Source of the DNA: Yersinia entomophaga
Lineage (GTDB): Bacteria; Pseudomonadota; Gammaproteobacteria; Enterobacterales; Enterobacteriaceae
Length of the DNA: 64,000 nt
Reading direction: 5' to 3'
Assembly (NCBI RefSeq): GCF_001656035.1
Contig: NZ_CP010029.1
Coordinates: 1,020,885 to 1,084,884 of the forward strand
The notes beneath the pieces are model-generated. The model was not told where the DNA came from. It saw nothing but the letters and a program-made list of their open reading frames with translations, and ran no database searches. Each line of letters begins with the position of its first letter. Within the stretch, counting starts at the first letter, position 1. Below are positions 49,799-59,852 of the stretch, piece by piece. A program made the position numbers and the translations under genes.

Positions 49799-50544
49799 TG
49801 TCCTGGTCTCAATTATAATGTTGGGGGGCGTCTGGATAATAATAGAGTGCTATTTTAATTTCTGCAATAGCCAATTTGATTAGCTTACTGGAATTTACTC
49901 TTTTTAAAAGCTGAAAGTTGTCTATCGTTAGTAATAAGTGATGAGTTCGGGCAATTAGTTTGCACAGTTCTAAGACAAATTCTCGATATGTGAGTAAAAG
50001 TTGCAATTTTAGAACATGATTTTCTCACTAAGCTATAAGTATGCTTTATATCAATAAAGCAAAAAATAGAGCGTTGTTGATTGTGCTTGCTCGTTTACAA
50101 CCATCGAAAAAAATGTGGATATAGATGACAAAATCGACTTTGCCAAGGATACCTTTAACCGGATAAAGTCGCAACGACACTAATAAATATGTCTGTTAGG
50201 TATTTAATGTTAATTTCTATCGCTGCCATGATGCATGGGATTAATGAGTAAAATGGGCTATTGTTGAATTCGATGTTTTTTTTGGTTTTTACTCCTTTTA
50301 GTACAGCCCCATGTTTGGGGAAAATCTTTAAGCGCGATGAAACTGTGAACTCAGTCAAAAAATAGCATCGAATGGATTCTTAAATCAGTCCAGGTAAAAG
50401 AAGCCGGAATGCTTTCATCGCATTACTCAATTTATTAAACTTATTAACCTCCTGCATCCCCTGTCAGCTTGCGCATAAAGTTTGTGTTACACTATGGCAT
50501 ATCGTTAATTTGCGCTTTTAATATACCAGTGGAGTTACGGGCCC
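49799..50544. other. Divergent region hns/tdk
   Basis: A 746-bp AT-rich region with no supported gene. It contains a short inverted repeat GCTTTA-TATCAA-TAAAGC (50043-50060) followed by AAAAAA. Long leader and curved AT-rich DNA fit the autoregulated hns promoter, but individual promoter boxes were not assigned. A 67-codon minus-strand frame (50155-50358) is judged spurious. Confidence 0.5.
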
Positions 50545-51156
50545 ATGGCTCAGCTTTATTTTTATTATTCTGCAATGAATGCAGGGAAGTCCACCGCATT
50601 ACTTCAATCCTCCTATAACTATCAAGAGCGTGGTATGCGCACACTGGTTTTCACGGCAGAGATTGATAACCGTTTCGGCGTTGGCAAAGTCAGTTCACGT
50701 ATCGGCCTAACCTCTCAGGCTCAGCTTTATAATAATGAAACCCAATTGGCGGCCATTATAGAAGCAGAGCACCATGATAAGCCGGTGCATTGCGTGCTGC
50801 TGGATGAGTGCCAGTTCCTGACCAAAGAGCAGGTTAGGCAGCTTTGCCACGTTGTCGATGAATATCATATTCCAGTCCTTTGCTATGGCCTGCGCACCGA
50901 TTTCCTCGGGGAGTTATTTACCGGCAGTAAATATTTGCTGGCCTGGGCTGATAAATTGGTGGAATTAAAAACCATTTGTCACTGTGGCCGTAAAGCCAAT
51001 ATGGTGCTGCGATTAGATGCGCAGGGCAGAGCGGTGCATGATGGTGAGCAAGTAGTGATTGGTGGTAACGAAAGCTATGTTTCCGTTTGTCGCCGGCATT
51101 ATAAAGAAGCAATCAGTGCGGCCTGCACGCCGTTAGCTGGGCAGGGCGATATTTAA
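50545..51156 (+). CDS. tdk: Thymidine kinase Tdk
   Basis: Salvage enzyme phosphorylating thymidine and deoxyuridine with ATP. The 203-residue type II kinase has the P-loop [15 protein letters not shown], the Walker B-like [10 protein letters not shown], the lasso region and a zinc site formed by cysteines in [10 protein letters not shown] and VSVCRRHY. It is close to E. coli Tdk (205) except for a different C-terminal tail. The ribosome site GGAGTTACGG lies 10 nt upstream. It is monocistronic between hns and adhE, as in E. coli. Confidence 0.96.
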   Translation: MAQLYFYYSAMNAGKSTALLQSSYNYQERGMRTLVFTAEIDNRFGVGKVSSRIGLTSQAQLYNNETQLAAIIEAEHHDKPVHCVLLDECQFLTKEQVRQLCHVVDEYHIPVLCYGLRTDFLGELFTGSKYLLAWADKLVELKTICHCGRKANMVLRLDAQGRAVHDGEQVVIGGNESYVSVCRRHYKEAISAACTPLAGQGDI

Positions 51157-51420
51157 TCCTCGAGAATCCCCCTCAGAAGCCCCATGGACGTTTTTTTTGT
51201 CGCCGTAGGGTGACTTACCTTTTTGTCTTTCCTCGTATTAGCATTCTGTTGACGTCGTTTGAACCTAAACTCAATGGCACAGACAGATACGTTCGTTAAT
51301 CTATGTACCTTAGCCGATGAATAATAGGAATAGCGGCAGATAATTATGATCGGGTCGATATTCACTATGAGTCTCGATGACGGGGAAATAATGGGTAGGG
51401 TTTGACAATGTTGCTGCACA

Positions 51421-51455
51421 AGAAAACCCCCCAATCAGATTTACCGATTGAGGGG
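51421..51455 (-). terminator. Terminator of adhE
   Basis: A 10-bp stem with one wobble and a 9-nt loop (about 51427-51455) is followed on the minus strand by TTTTCTTG. It lies 50 bp past adhE. The 260 bp between tdk and this hairpin hold no supported gene. Confidence 0.85.
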
Positions 51456-51505
51456 TAGACAGTTTGCTGATTACCCACCGTTAGATGAGCAGTGCAGTCA
51501 AATGA

Positions 51506-54178
51506 TTACTTCTTGGTCTTTTTTTCTGCTTTAACCACTTCTTTTGCAGCTGCTTCTTCACGTTCGAATTCTTCGACGTATTCGCGGCCATAATAAGTGT
51601 CCATCAGAATCTGTTTCAGCTCAGAGATCAGCGGGTAACGTGGGTTAGCACCGGTACACTGGTCATCGAAAGCATCTTCAGACAGTTTGTCGACCTTCGC
51701 CAAGAAGTCAGCTTCCTGAACGCCCGCTTCGCGAATAGAAGTCGGGATACCCAGTTCGGCTTTGATTTCATCCAACCAAGCCAACAGTTTCTCGATTTTC
51801 TGTGCGGTACGGTCGCCAGCGGCAGCCAGACCCAAGTGGTCAGCGATTTCAGCGTAACGACGACGTGCCTGTGGGCGGTCGTATTGGCTGAAGGCCGTTT
51901 GCTTAGTCGGGTTGTCGTTCGCGTTATAACGGATAACGTTAGAGATCAACATGGCGTTAGCCAGACCGTGCGGGATGTGGAACTCAGAACCCAGTTTGTG
52001 AGCCATTGAGTGACAGACACCCAGGAAGGCGTTCGCAAACGCGATACCGGCGATAGTCGCTGCGTTGTGTACACGCTCACGTGCAACCGGGTTTTTCGCC
52101 CCTTCTTTGTAGCTGGCTGGCAGGAATTCTTTCAACAGTTTCAACGCTTGCAGCGCCTGACCGTCGGAGTATTCGTTAGCCAGTACAGAGACATAGGCTT
52201 CCAAGGCATGAGTTACCGCATCCAATCCGCCGAAGGCGCACAGGGATTTAGGCATATTCATAACCAGGTTGGCATCAACGATAGCCATATCTGGAGTCAA
52301 TGCGTAGTCAGCCAATGGATATTTCTGGCCGGTAGCATCGTCGGTAACGACCGCAAACGGTGTTACTTCTGAACCGGTACCGGAAGTGGTGGTGACGGCG
52401 ATCATTTTCGCTTTCACGCCCATTTTCGGGAACTTGTAGATACGTTTACGGATATCCATAAAGCGCAGCGCCAGTTCTTCGAAGTGAGTTTCCGGATGTT
52501 CGTACATTACCCACATGATTTTGGCCGCATCCATCGGTGAACCGCCACCCAGCGCGATAATCACGTCTGGTTTGAAGGAGTTCATCTGCTCAGCACCTTT
52601 ACGCACGATGCTCAACGTTGGGTCAGCTTCAACTTCGAAGAAGACTTCGGTTTCGATACCGTGAGATTTCAGCACGCTGGTGATTTGGTCAGCGTAGCCG
52701 TTGTTGAACAGGTAGCGGTCAGTCACGATGAAGGCACGTTTTGCACCGTCAGTTGCCACTTCTTCCAGCGCGATTGGCAGTGAGCCACGGCGGAAGTAAA
52801 TAGATTTCGGTAGTTTATGCCACAACATGTTTTCTGCTCGCTTAGCCACAGTTTTCTTGTTGATCAAGTGTTTCGGACCGACGTTTTCAGAGATGGAGTT
52901 ACCACCCCATGAACCACAACCCAGCGTCAGAGACGGTGCCAGTTTGAAGTTGTACAGGTCACCGATACCACCTTGTGAGGCAGGGGTGTTAATTAGAATA
53001 CGGGCAGTCTTCATTTTATCGCCGAAGTATTTCACGCGAGCAGTCTGGTTATCCTGGTCGGTGTACAGGCAAGAGGTGTGACCAATCCCGCCCATTTCAA
53101 CCAGTTTTTCCGCTTTATCGACTGCGTCTTCGAAGCTCTTCGCACGATACATCGCCAGAGTCGGGGACAGTTTTTCATGAGCAAACGGCTCGGATTCGTC
53201 CACAACTTTCACTTCACCAATCAGAATCTTGGTATTGCCCGGAACCTTAATACCGGCCATTTCAGCAATTTTAGTTGCTGGCTGACCTACGATAGCCGCG
53301 TTCAGGCCACCGTTTTTCAGGATGATGTCCTGAACGGCTTTCAGTTCTTTACCTTGCAGCAGGTAGCCGCCGTGGGAGGCGAAACGTTCACGTACCGCGT
53401 CGTATACGGAATCAACGACGATAATAGATTGTTCAGATGCGCAAATGACGCCGTTATCAAAGGTTTTAGACATCAGAATAGAGGCTACAACGCGTTTGAT
53501 ATCTGCGGTTTCATCAACCACAACAGGCGTGTTACCTGCGCCTACGCCGATAGCAGGTTTACCAGAGCTGTAAGCCGCTTTAACCATGCCTGGGCCACCG
53601 GTTGCCAGAATCAGGTTGATATCTGGGTGGTGCATTAGTTGGTTAGATAATTCAACGGTAGGGGCATCAATCCAACCAATAATGTCGGCTGGCGCACCTG
53701 CAGCGATAGCGGCTTGCAGCACGATATCAGCAGCTTTATTGGTTGCGTCTTTAGCACGAGGATGCGGAGAGAAAATGATACCGTTACGGGTTTTCAGGCT
53801 GATTAATGCCTTGAAAATAGCCGTTGAAGTTGGGTTGGTTGTCGGCACGATACCGCAGATTAAACCGATAGGTTCCGCAATAGTGATGGTGCCGAAAGTT
53901 TTGTCCTCACCCAAGATGCCGCAGGTTTTTTCATCTTTGTAAGCGTTATAGATATACTCAGATGCGAAGTGGTTTTTAATAACCTTATCTTCGACAATAC
54001 CCATGCCAGATTCCGCTACGGCCAATTTAGCCAAAGGGATACGGGCATCAGCAGCGGCTAGGGCGGCAGCGCGGAAGATTTTATCAACTTGCTCTTGAGT
54101 AAAGTTGGCATACTCGCGCTGGGCTTTCTTGACGCGTGCTACTAGCTCGTTAAGTTCAGCGACATTCGTTACAGCCAT
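51506..54178 (-). CDS. adhE: Bifunctional acetaldehyde-CoA / alcohol dehydrogenase AdhE
   Basis: Fermentative enzyme that converts acetyl-CoA through acetaldehyde to ethanol, regenerating two NAD+; it forms long filaments called spirosomes. The 890 residues match the family. The N-terminal aldehyde dehydrogenase domain (about 1-440) has the catalytic cysteine in FDNGVICASEQSII. The C-terminal iron-dependent alcohol dehydrogenase (about 450-870) has GGGSPMDAAKIMW and the iron ligands in GGLDAVTHALEAY, GVCHSMAHKLGSEFHIPHG. The tail is lysine-rich. The ATG follows AGGAGAGC. The upstream region contains a near-perfect CRP-like palindrome. Confidence 0.98.
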   Translation of the reverse strand: MAVTNVAELNELVARVKKAQREYANFTQEQVDKIFRAAALAAADARIPLAKLAVAESGMGIVEDKVIKNHFASEYIYNAYKDEKTCGILGEDKTFGTITIAEPIGLICGIVPTTNPTSTAIFKALISLKTRNGIIFSPHPRAKDATNKAADIVLQAAIAAGAPADIIGWIDAPTVELSNQLMHHPDINLILATGGPGMVKAAYSSGKPAIGVGAGNTPVVVDETADIKRVVASILMSKTFDNGVICASEQSIIVVDSVYDAVRERFASHGGYLLQGKELKAVQDIILKNGGLNAAIVGQPATKIAEMAGIKVPGNTKILIGEVKVVDESEPFAHEKLSPTLAMYRAKSFEDAVDKAEKLVEMGGIGHTSCLYTDQDNQTARVKYFGDKMKTARILINTPASQGGIGDLYNFKLAPSLTLGCGSWGGNSISENVGPKHLINKKTVAKRAENMLWHKLPKSIYFRRGSLPIALEEVATDGAKRAFIVTDRYLFNNGYADQITSVLKSHGIETEVFFEVEADPTLSIVRKGAEQMNSFKPDVIIALGGGSPMDAAKIMWVMYEHPETHFEELALRFMDIRKRIYKFPKMGVKAKMIAVTTTSGTGSEVTPFAVVTDDATGQKYPLADYALTPDMAIVDANLVMNMPKSLCAFGGLDAVTHALEAYVSVLANEYSDGQALQALKLLKEFLPASYKEGAKNPVARERVHNAATIAGIAFANAFLGVCHSMAHKLGSEFHIPHGLANAMLISNVIRYNANDNPTKQTAFSQYDRPQARRRYAEIADHLGLAAAGDRTAQKIEKLLAWLDEIKAELGIPTSIREAGVQEADFLAKVDKLSEDAFDDQCTGANPRYPLISELKQILMDTYYGREYVEEFEREEAAAKEVVKAEKKTKK

Positions 54179-54864
54179 AATGCTCTCCTGATAATGTTAA
54201 ACTCTTTTAGTAAATAAGCAGTTGAAGCAACTAGTATAGTCAGGCTATCTCGTGCTGCATTGTCGAATAGGAAGACTTTTCGCATTCTACTCAACCATTA
54301 CTACCGCTGATTTACTGAAAGAGCTTTCTTTATTTTTGTCGGGGTGCGGATTTGAAGCTAACCACAACTGACCTTTCCAAGCTCTCTACCTCTTTTCCTA
54401 TGACAGAGCTTAACTATTCTTAGGTATGGATTTCGTGATTTAAATCACAAAAACGTCAAGCTGACACCTTTCAGCAGCGTTGAATTGAGAATTAAAAGCA
54501 TTAAAACCATAAAGGCGATATTTTATGACGTTAAAACAGCAGAAAAGACACACTTTGTTAACAGTTGCTCGCCTATTTTTTGAGTAAACTTATTGCGTAT
54601 TAAAATGCTGATCTAATCCATAGATTCCCCAATGTAATTCCATTACATTAGCGCGCATATAGATGAAGGCTGTGCGTTATGCCAGTCCGGCAGCCAAAAT
54701 AACTGCCTGAATGGCTCCAAGCGGCGGGTTTCTTCTGTAGTAGCTTGTAGTCGCGCCGTCACCTGAGCAAAAACTGGTCAGGGAGGCGCTAATCGACGGA
54801 CATTAACCGCTAATGGTGGTTATTGCGCCGAGGTACTTTATATTAGCGATAGTGCGGAGTGGGT
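54179..54864. other. Divergent region adhE/ychE
   Basis: A 686-bp region without a supported gene. The adhE promoter lies leftward; the main visible element is a CRP/FNR-like palindrome at 54434-54449. The right part (about 54660-54840) is richer in GC and has several short inverted repeats but no recognisable RNA. Confidence 0.5.
54434..54449. promoter_or_regulatory. CRP/FNR-like palindrome upstream of adhE
   Basis: CGTGATTTAAATCACA differs from the CRP core TGTGA-N6-TCACA at one base and contains a 14-bp perfect palindrome. It lies about 260 bp before the adhE start. CRP is more likely than FNR, whose TTGAT-N4-ATCAA core is only partly matched. Confidence 0.5.
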
Positions 54865-55509
54865 GTGAGTCAATCACTGTTGGACCTGTCAGGCTACATC
54901 AAGTTTTTTGTTGGCTTGTTTGCGCTGGTTAACCCGGTAGGAATATTGCCGGTATTTATTAGTATGACGAGTTACCAGGCAGAAGCGGGGCGCAATAAGA
55001 CAAACCTGACGGCGAATCTTTCCGTCGCCATCATTTTATGGATAGCGCTATTCCTTGGGGATGCCATCCTGAAAGTATTTGGTATTTCTATCGATTCTTT
55101 CCGCATCGCCGGCGGTATTCTGGTAGTTAGCATTGCAATGTCGATGATTAGCGGCAAGCTGGGCGAGGATAAGCAAAACAAGCAGGAAAAAACCGAAACG
55201 GCAGTGCGGGATAGTATTGGCGTAGTACCCTTGGCTTTACCATTAATGGCAGGCCCAGGGGCGATCAGTTCGACTATTGTCTGGAGCTCCCGCTATCACA
55301 GTTGGCTAAATTTGCTCGGTTTAACTCTTGCTATCGCCTTATTTGCCTTCTGTTGCTGGCTGCTATTTCGCGCGGCGCCGCTATTGGTACGCTTGCTAGG
55401 GCAGACCGGTATTAACGTTATCACCCGAATCATGGGTTTGCTGCTGATGGCATTAGGTATCGAGTTTATTGTTACCGGTTTAAAGGCCAGCTTCCCCGGC
55501 TTACTTTAA
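54865..55509 (+). CDS. ychE: MarC family inner-membrane protein YchE
   Basis: A 214-residue membrane protein with about six hydrophobic segments, closely similar to remembered E. coli YchE (FALVNPVGILPVFISMTSYQ, NKTNLTANLSVAIILW, GVVPLALPLMAGPGAISST, TGINVITRIMGLLLMALGIE). The transported substrate, if any, is unknown. I chose the GTG at 54865, 5 nt behind GGAG, because it gives MSQSLLDLSGYIKF aligned with the E. coli start; a GTG two codons earlier overlaps the ribosome site. Confidence 0.93.
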   Translation: MSQSLLDLSGYIKFFVGLFALVNPVGILPVFISMTSYQAEAGRNKTNLTANLSVAIILWIALFLGDAILKVFGISIDSFRIAGGILVVSIAMSMISGKLGEDKQNKQEKTETAVRDSIGVVPLALPLMAGPGAISSTIVWSSRYHSWLNLLGLTLAIALFAFCCWLLFRAAPLLVRLLGQTGINVITRIMGLLLMALGIEFIVTGLKASFPGLL

Positions 55510-56283
55510 TTTAATTAATTTAATCTCGCGATGATACCGGCTGGCCGACCTATATCCTCGGCTGGCCGGTTTCCTTCCTCTCGCTTTCATTTTTTGTTTT
55601 ATTTCCCACTTATCCGGTTCTTCAATATCCCTGTATTTTCCTAAACCCCATCCCGCTGCATTAATTTGGTGCGAACAGTGCATTAATTTTAACCAGATGC
55701 ACTTTAATGTGGCGTAAATAAAGCTCTCCTGCCTTTAAACTGACTTAAAGCCTATTTATCTGTGTTTACGCACTGGCATCAGCGCCGTTTGATTAAAATA
55801 AATCCGTCATTTGTTGTTAATTTGCTCACATGATTCTGTAATGCTTGTGTGGAATTTATCTAGATGTTATTAGTGATTAAGACAACATATCCAGATGTTT
55901 ATTCTGGGAATGGTATAAATGTTAATTTTATGTTTCTTTCTGCGGGTTGTGCGAAATTTCATTAGTTCAATTTTTTCCTTCCCTCTGAATTAATACAGTT
56001 AAATCAGATTGTTGTGTAACTTGTTGGGTGGAGTTAATACTATGAAAGATTACTCACTCAATGTAAGAAAAGAGAATTGCTTAACATTTCTGTAAAAATT
56101 ATTGGCGTAGATTTTCTGCTTCTGTTAGCTTTCGAACCACTTCCGAATGAGATTTTTCTGTGTTCTCTGCAAAAAATGAGCATGGATATTGCAAGGAAAT
56201 GAGCAGTGCAGCGCGGTATTGGCTCCAGACTGACCCTAACCATTAAAAAAAACATCATAAATTTGGAAAAAGGACTATTGGAC
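55510..56283. other. Region upstream of the opp cluster
   Basis: A 774-bp region containing the promoter of the first oppA. It carries a 17-codon ORF at 56042 with a ribosome site (listed separately). No terminator of ychE with a clear T-run was found. Confidence 0.5.
56042..56095 (+). CDS. Possible 17-residue leader peptide upstream of oppA
   Basis: The ATG lies 8 nt behind GGAG and opens 17 codons (MKDYSLNVRKENCLTFL). It sits about 190 bp before the first oppA. It could be an upstream ORF in the oppA leader, or chance; no run of one amino acid typical of an attenuator is visible. Confidence 0.25.
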   Translation: MKDYSLNVRKENCLTFL

Positions 56284-57918
56284 ATGCAGATAAATTTGAA
56301 GCGTAAGCCATTAACAGTACTTAGCACTATTCTGAGTTTATCTTTTCCTTGTATGGTCGGTGCCGCAACTGTTCCTGCCGGCGTTGAATTAGCCGCAACT
56401 CAATCCATCACCATTAATAACGGCGCAGAAGTTGCGTCGCTCGATCCTCATAAAGTTGAAGGCGTTGCGGAAAGCAATGTGATTTTAAATTTGCTGGAAG
56501 GTTTGGTGAGTAATGACGCCGATGGCCATATTATCCCCGCCGTTGCGACTCATTGGGAAAATAAAGATTTTAAGGTTTGGACTTTCCATCTACGGGATGG
56601 CGCGGTTTGGAATGATGGGTCGCCCGTGATCGCAGAAGATTTTGTGTACAGCTGGCAGCGTTTGGCTGATCCTAAAATAGGTTCGCCTTACGCCAGTTAT
56701 TTGCAGTACGCTCAAATTGAAAACGTTGACGATATTTTAAAAGGCACGAAAACGCCGGGCACTTTAGGCGTTAAGGCATTGGATGCTAAAACGCTACAGG
56801 TCACATTAAGTAAACCCGTACCGTATTTTGTCAGTATGTTATCGCATACTTCAATGAAGCCAGTGAATCGGGCTGCGGTGGAAAAGTTTGGCGATAAATG
56901 GACTTTGCCGGGAAACTATGTCGGCAATGGTGCATACAATCTGAAAGATTGGGTGGTTAACGAACGCATTGTTATTGAACGTAATCCTACCTATTGGAAT
57001 AATAAAGCGACAGTGATTGATCAGGCGACGTTCTTGCCAATAGCCTCTGAAGTGAGTGATATCAACCGTTATCGTAGCGGTGAAATAGATATTACCAGTG
57101 GTGCTATCCCGCCAACTTTATTCGCCAAAATGAAGCAAGATCTGCCAAAAGAAGTTCACGTAAGCCCTTATCTCTGTACTTTCTATTATGAAATTAATAA
57201 TGGCAAAGCGCCGTTTACCGATGCGCGCGTGAGAACCGCCATTAAATTGACGCTGGATCGGGATGTGATCGCCAATAAGATTATGGGACAAGGGCAGATC
57301 CCAGCTTACGGATTTACGCCAACGTTTATGGAAGGGGCGAATTTCACATTGCCGGAGTGGGCGGGTTGGTCGCAAGAAAAACGTAATCAAGTGGCAAAAC
57401 AGCTATTGGCCGAGGCTGGATATAACGATAAAAATCCGTTGAAGTTCAATTTGCTCTACAACACATCGGATCAGAATAAACAGCAGGCAATTGCTGCCGC
57501 ATCTATGTGGCAAAAGAATCTGGGTGCCAAAGTTACTTTGCAGAATCAGGAATGGAAAACTTCGCTAGAAAGCCGCCATCAAGGTCAATTTGACGTGGCT
57601 CGAGCCACGTGGTGCGCGGATTATAATGAGCCTAGCGCCTTCCTGAATATGCTGTTATCCGACGGTAGCAATAATACCTTCTTCTATAAAAGCCCTGAAT
57701 TTGACGCTATTTTGGCTAAAACGCTGACCGCGTCGGATGAAAAAGCCCGCGCCACGCTATACCAACAGGCAGAAAATTTACTGGATAAAGATTCGGTGAT
57801 GGTTCCGGTGTATTACCGGGTCAGCGCCCGACTTATTCGGCCAACGGTAGGCGGTTTTAGCGGAAAAGATCCGCAGGACGCTACCGATATAAAGAATTTG
57901 TATATCCGTAAACTCTAG
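56284..57918 (+). CDS. oppA: Oligopeptide-binding protein OppA, first copy
   Basis: Periplasmic binding protein (solute-binding family 5) of the oligopeptide ABC importer. From the ATG at 56284 it is 544 residues, the E. coli OppA length; the open frame runs 26 codons further up without a signal-like sequence. The signal peptide (KPLTVLSTILSLSFPCMVGAA) ends near residue 28, then VPAGVELAATQSITINNGAE. Family blocks: NDGSPVIAEDFVYSWQRLADP, FVSMLSHTSMKPVN, YNLKDWVVNERIVIERNPTYW and FDVARATWCADYNEPS. It is a paralog of the oppA at 58124. It may widen peptide range, or act in murein-peptide uptake. Confidence 0.93.
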   Translation: MQINLKRKPLTVLSTILSLSFPCMVGAATVPAGVELAATQSITINNGAEVASLDPHKVEGVAESNVILNLLEGLVSNDADGHIIPAVATHWENKDFKVWTFHLRDGAVWNDGSPVIAEDFVYSWQRLADPKIGSPYASYLQYAQIENVDDILKGTKTPGTLGVKALDAKTLQVTLSKPVPYFVSMLSHTSMKPVNRAAVEKFGDKWTLPGNYVGNGAYNLKDWVVNERIVIERNPTYWNNKATVIDQATFLPIASEVSDINRYRSGEIDITSGAIPPTLFAKMKQDLPKEVHVSPYLCTFYYEINNGKAPFTDARVRTAIKLTLDRDVIANKIMGQGQIPAYGFTPTFMEGANFTLPEWAGWSQEKRNQVAKQLLAEAGYNDKNPLKFNLLYNTSDQNKQQAIAAASMWQKNLGAKVTLQNQEWKTSLESRHQGQFDVARATWCADYNEPSAFLNMLLSDGSNNTFFYKSPEFDAILAKTLTASDEKARATLYQQAENLLDKDSVMVPVYYRVSARLIRPTVGGFSGKDPQDATDIKNLYIRKL

Positions 57919-58123
57919 CAGAGTCAGTAATATCGTAGTAAAAACAATGATGGCAGTGAAATAGGGATGTATGACGCAGCGTCAGTGCGGTGTTAATACA
58001 TGTGGGGTCTTACTTCCTGTGGATTCGTTCCTCCATAGGGGTAAATAAAAAATGCCTTTTAAAAGGTGAGGCGTATTCAGTCACTGGATAACGCAATAAT
58101 AAAAAACTGGAGTTAAGATAAGT

Positions 58124-59761
58124 ATGACCAACATCACAAAGAAAAGTCTCCTGGCCGCAGGTATCATCGCCGCTTTGGGTATAGCGTCGGTCAGCAGCAG
58201 TTTCGCCGCTGACGTTCCCGCCGGCGTTCAATTGGCAGAAAAGCAGGTTTTAGTCCGTAATAACGGTTCTGAACCTCAGTCTTTGGATCCGCATAAAATT
58301 GAAGGCGTGCCTGAGTCAAACCTGTCCCGTGACCTGCTGGAAGGCGTAGTGATCAACTCGCCAAACGGTGATATTGTTCCGGGTGTGGCAGAAAGTTGGG
58401 ATAACAAAGACTTTAAGGTCTGGACTTTCCATCTGCGTAAAGATGCTAAATGGTCAAACGGTGACCCTGTCACTGCGCAAGACTTCGTTTATAGCTGGCA
58501 ACGACTGGCCGACCCGAAAACGGCTTCCCCTTACGAAAGCTATGTGCAATATGCGCATATCGCGAATATCGATGACATTATTACCGGTAAAAAACCCGCT
58601 GACACACTGGGCGTAAAAGCGCTGGATGATCATACGCTGGAAGTCACTTTAAGCGAGCCGGTGCCTTACCTGGCCAAATTGCTGGCGCACCCGTCTATGT
58701 CTCCGGTGAATAAAGCCGTAGTCGAGAAGTTTGGCGACAAATGGACTCAACCAAAGAACTTCGTTGGCAACGGTGCTTATAAACTGAAAGACTGGGTGGT
58801 TAACGAACGCATCGTTCTGGAACGTAGCCCAACCTATTGGGATAACGAAAAAACCGTTATCAATCAAGTTACTTATCTGCCAATTTCTTCAGAAGTGACT
58901 GATGTTAACCGTTATCGCACCGGTGAAATCGACATGACCTATAACAACATGCCGATCGAGTTATTCCAGAAACTGAAGAAAGAGATCCCCGATCAGGTAC
59001 ATGTAGATCCTTATCTTTGTACTTATTACTACGAAATCAATAATGCGAAAGCGCCATTTACCGATGTTCGCGTGCGTGAAGCATTGAAATTAGGTATGGA
59101 TCGCGACGTTATCGTTAATAAGGTGAAGAATCAGGGCGATCTGCCAGCCTTTGGTTTCACTCCGCCTTATACCAGCGGTGCCAATCTGAAGCAGCCTGAG
59201 TGGGCGAGCTGGACACAAGAAAAACGTAATGAAGAAGCGAAAAAATTGTTGGCCGAAGCCGGTTATACCAAAGATAAACCGCTGACATTCAACCTGTTGT
59301 ATAACACTTCTGATCTGCATAAAAAATTGGCTATCGCCGCTGCGTCTATCTGGAAGAAAAATCTGGGTGTGGACGTGAAACTGGAGAATCAGGAATGGAA
59401 AACCTTCCTGGATACGCGCCATCAGGGCAATTTCGACGTGGCGCGTGCCGGCTGGTGTGCCGATTACAACGAGCCTTCTTCCTTCCTGAATATGATGCTG
59501 TCTAACAGCAGCAACAATACCGTTCATTATAAGAGCCCGGCCTTTGACAAGCTGATTTCTGATACGCTGAAAGTGAAAACTGACGAAGAGCGAGCGGCGT
59601 TGTATCAGCAGGCAGAAACTCAGTTGGATAAAGATTCTGCCATCGTGCCGGTGTATTACTACGTGAACGCCCGTTTGGTGAAACCTTACGTTGGTGGCTA
59701 CACCGGTAAAGACCCGCTGGACAACTTGCACGTTAAAGATCTTTATATTATCAAGCATTAA
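58124..59761 (+). CDS. oppA: Oligopeptide-binding protein OppA, second copy
   Basis: A 545-residue periplasmic peptide receptor delivering peptides of two to five residues to OppBC. Signal peptide: KSLLAAGIIAALGIASVSSS then FAADVPAG, cleavage after AFA-like SFA near residue 27. It shares the family blocks of the first copy, and is the better match to E. coli OppA (LVRNNGSEPQSLDPHKIEG, YGDKWT-like region FGDKWTQPKN). The ribosome site GGAGTTAAGAT precedes the ATG. Codon use looks more biased than in the first copy, suggesting higher expression. oppB follows after 91 bp. Confidence 0.95.
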   Translation: MTNITKKSLLAAGIIAALGIASVSSSFAADVPAGVQLAEKQVLVRNNGSEPQSLDPHKIEGVPESNLSRDLLEGVVINSPNGDIVPGVAESWDNKDFKVWTFHLRKDAKWSNGDPVTAQDFVYSWQRLADPKTASPYESYVQYAHIANIDDIITGKKPADTLGVKALDDHTLEVTLSEPVPYLAKLLAHPSMSPVNKAVVEKFGDKWTQPKNFVGNGAYKLKDWVVNERIVLERSPTYWDNEKTVINQVTYLPISSEVTDVNRYRTGEIDMTYNNMPIELFQKLKKEIPDQVHVDPYLCTYYYEINNAKAPFTDVRVREALKLGMDRDVIVNKVKNQGDLPAFGFTPPYTSGANLKQPEWASWTQEKRNEEAKKLLAEAGYTKDKPLTFNLLYNTSDLHKKLAIAAASIWKKNLGVDVKLENQEWKTFLDTRHQGNFDVARAGWCADYNEPSSFLNMMLSNSSNNTVHYKSPAFDKLISDTLKVKTDEERAALYQQAETQLDKDSAIVPVYYYVNARLVKPYVGGYTGKDPLDNLHVKDLYIIKH

Positions 59762-59852
59762 TCATTTTGAGGGCGGTTTCCTATGGGAAACTGCCCTTAT
59801 TGTTTCGATAATATAAAGCCGTAGTAAAAGGCTAAAGACACAGGTACGGGCA

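Noticed and set aside
50155..50358. 67-codon minus-strand ORF between hns and tdk
   Set aside because: AT-rich chance frame in a regulatory region, no ribosome site.
51153..51434. 93-codon minus-strand ORF between tdk and adhE
   Set aside because: It overlaps the adhE terminator and lacks similarity or a ribosome site.
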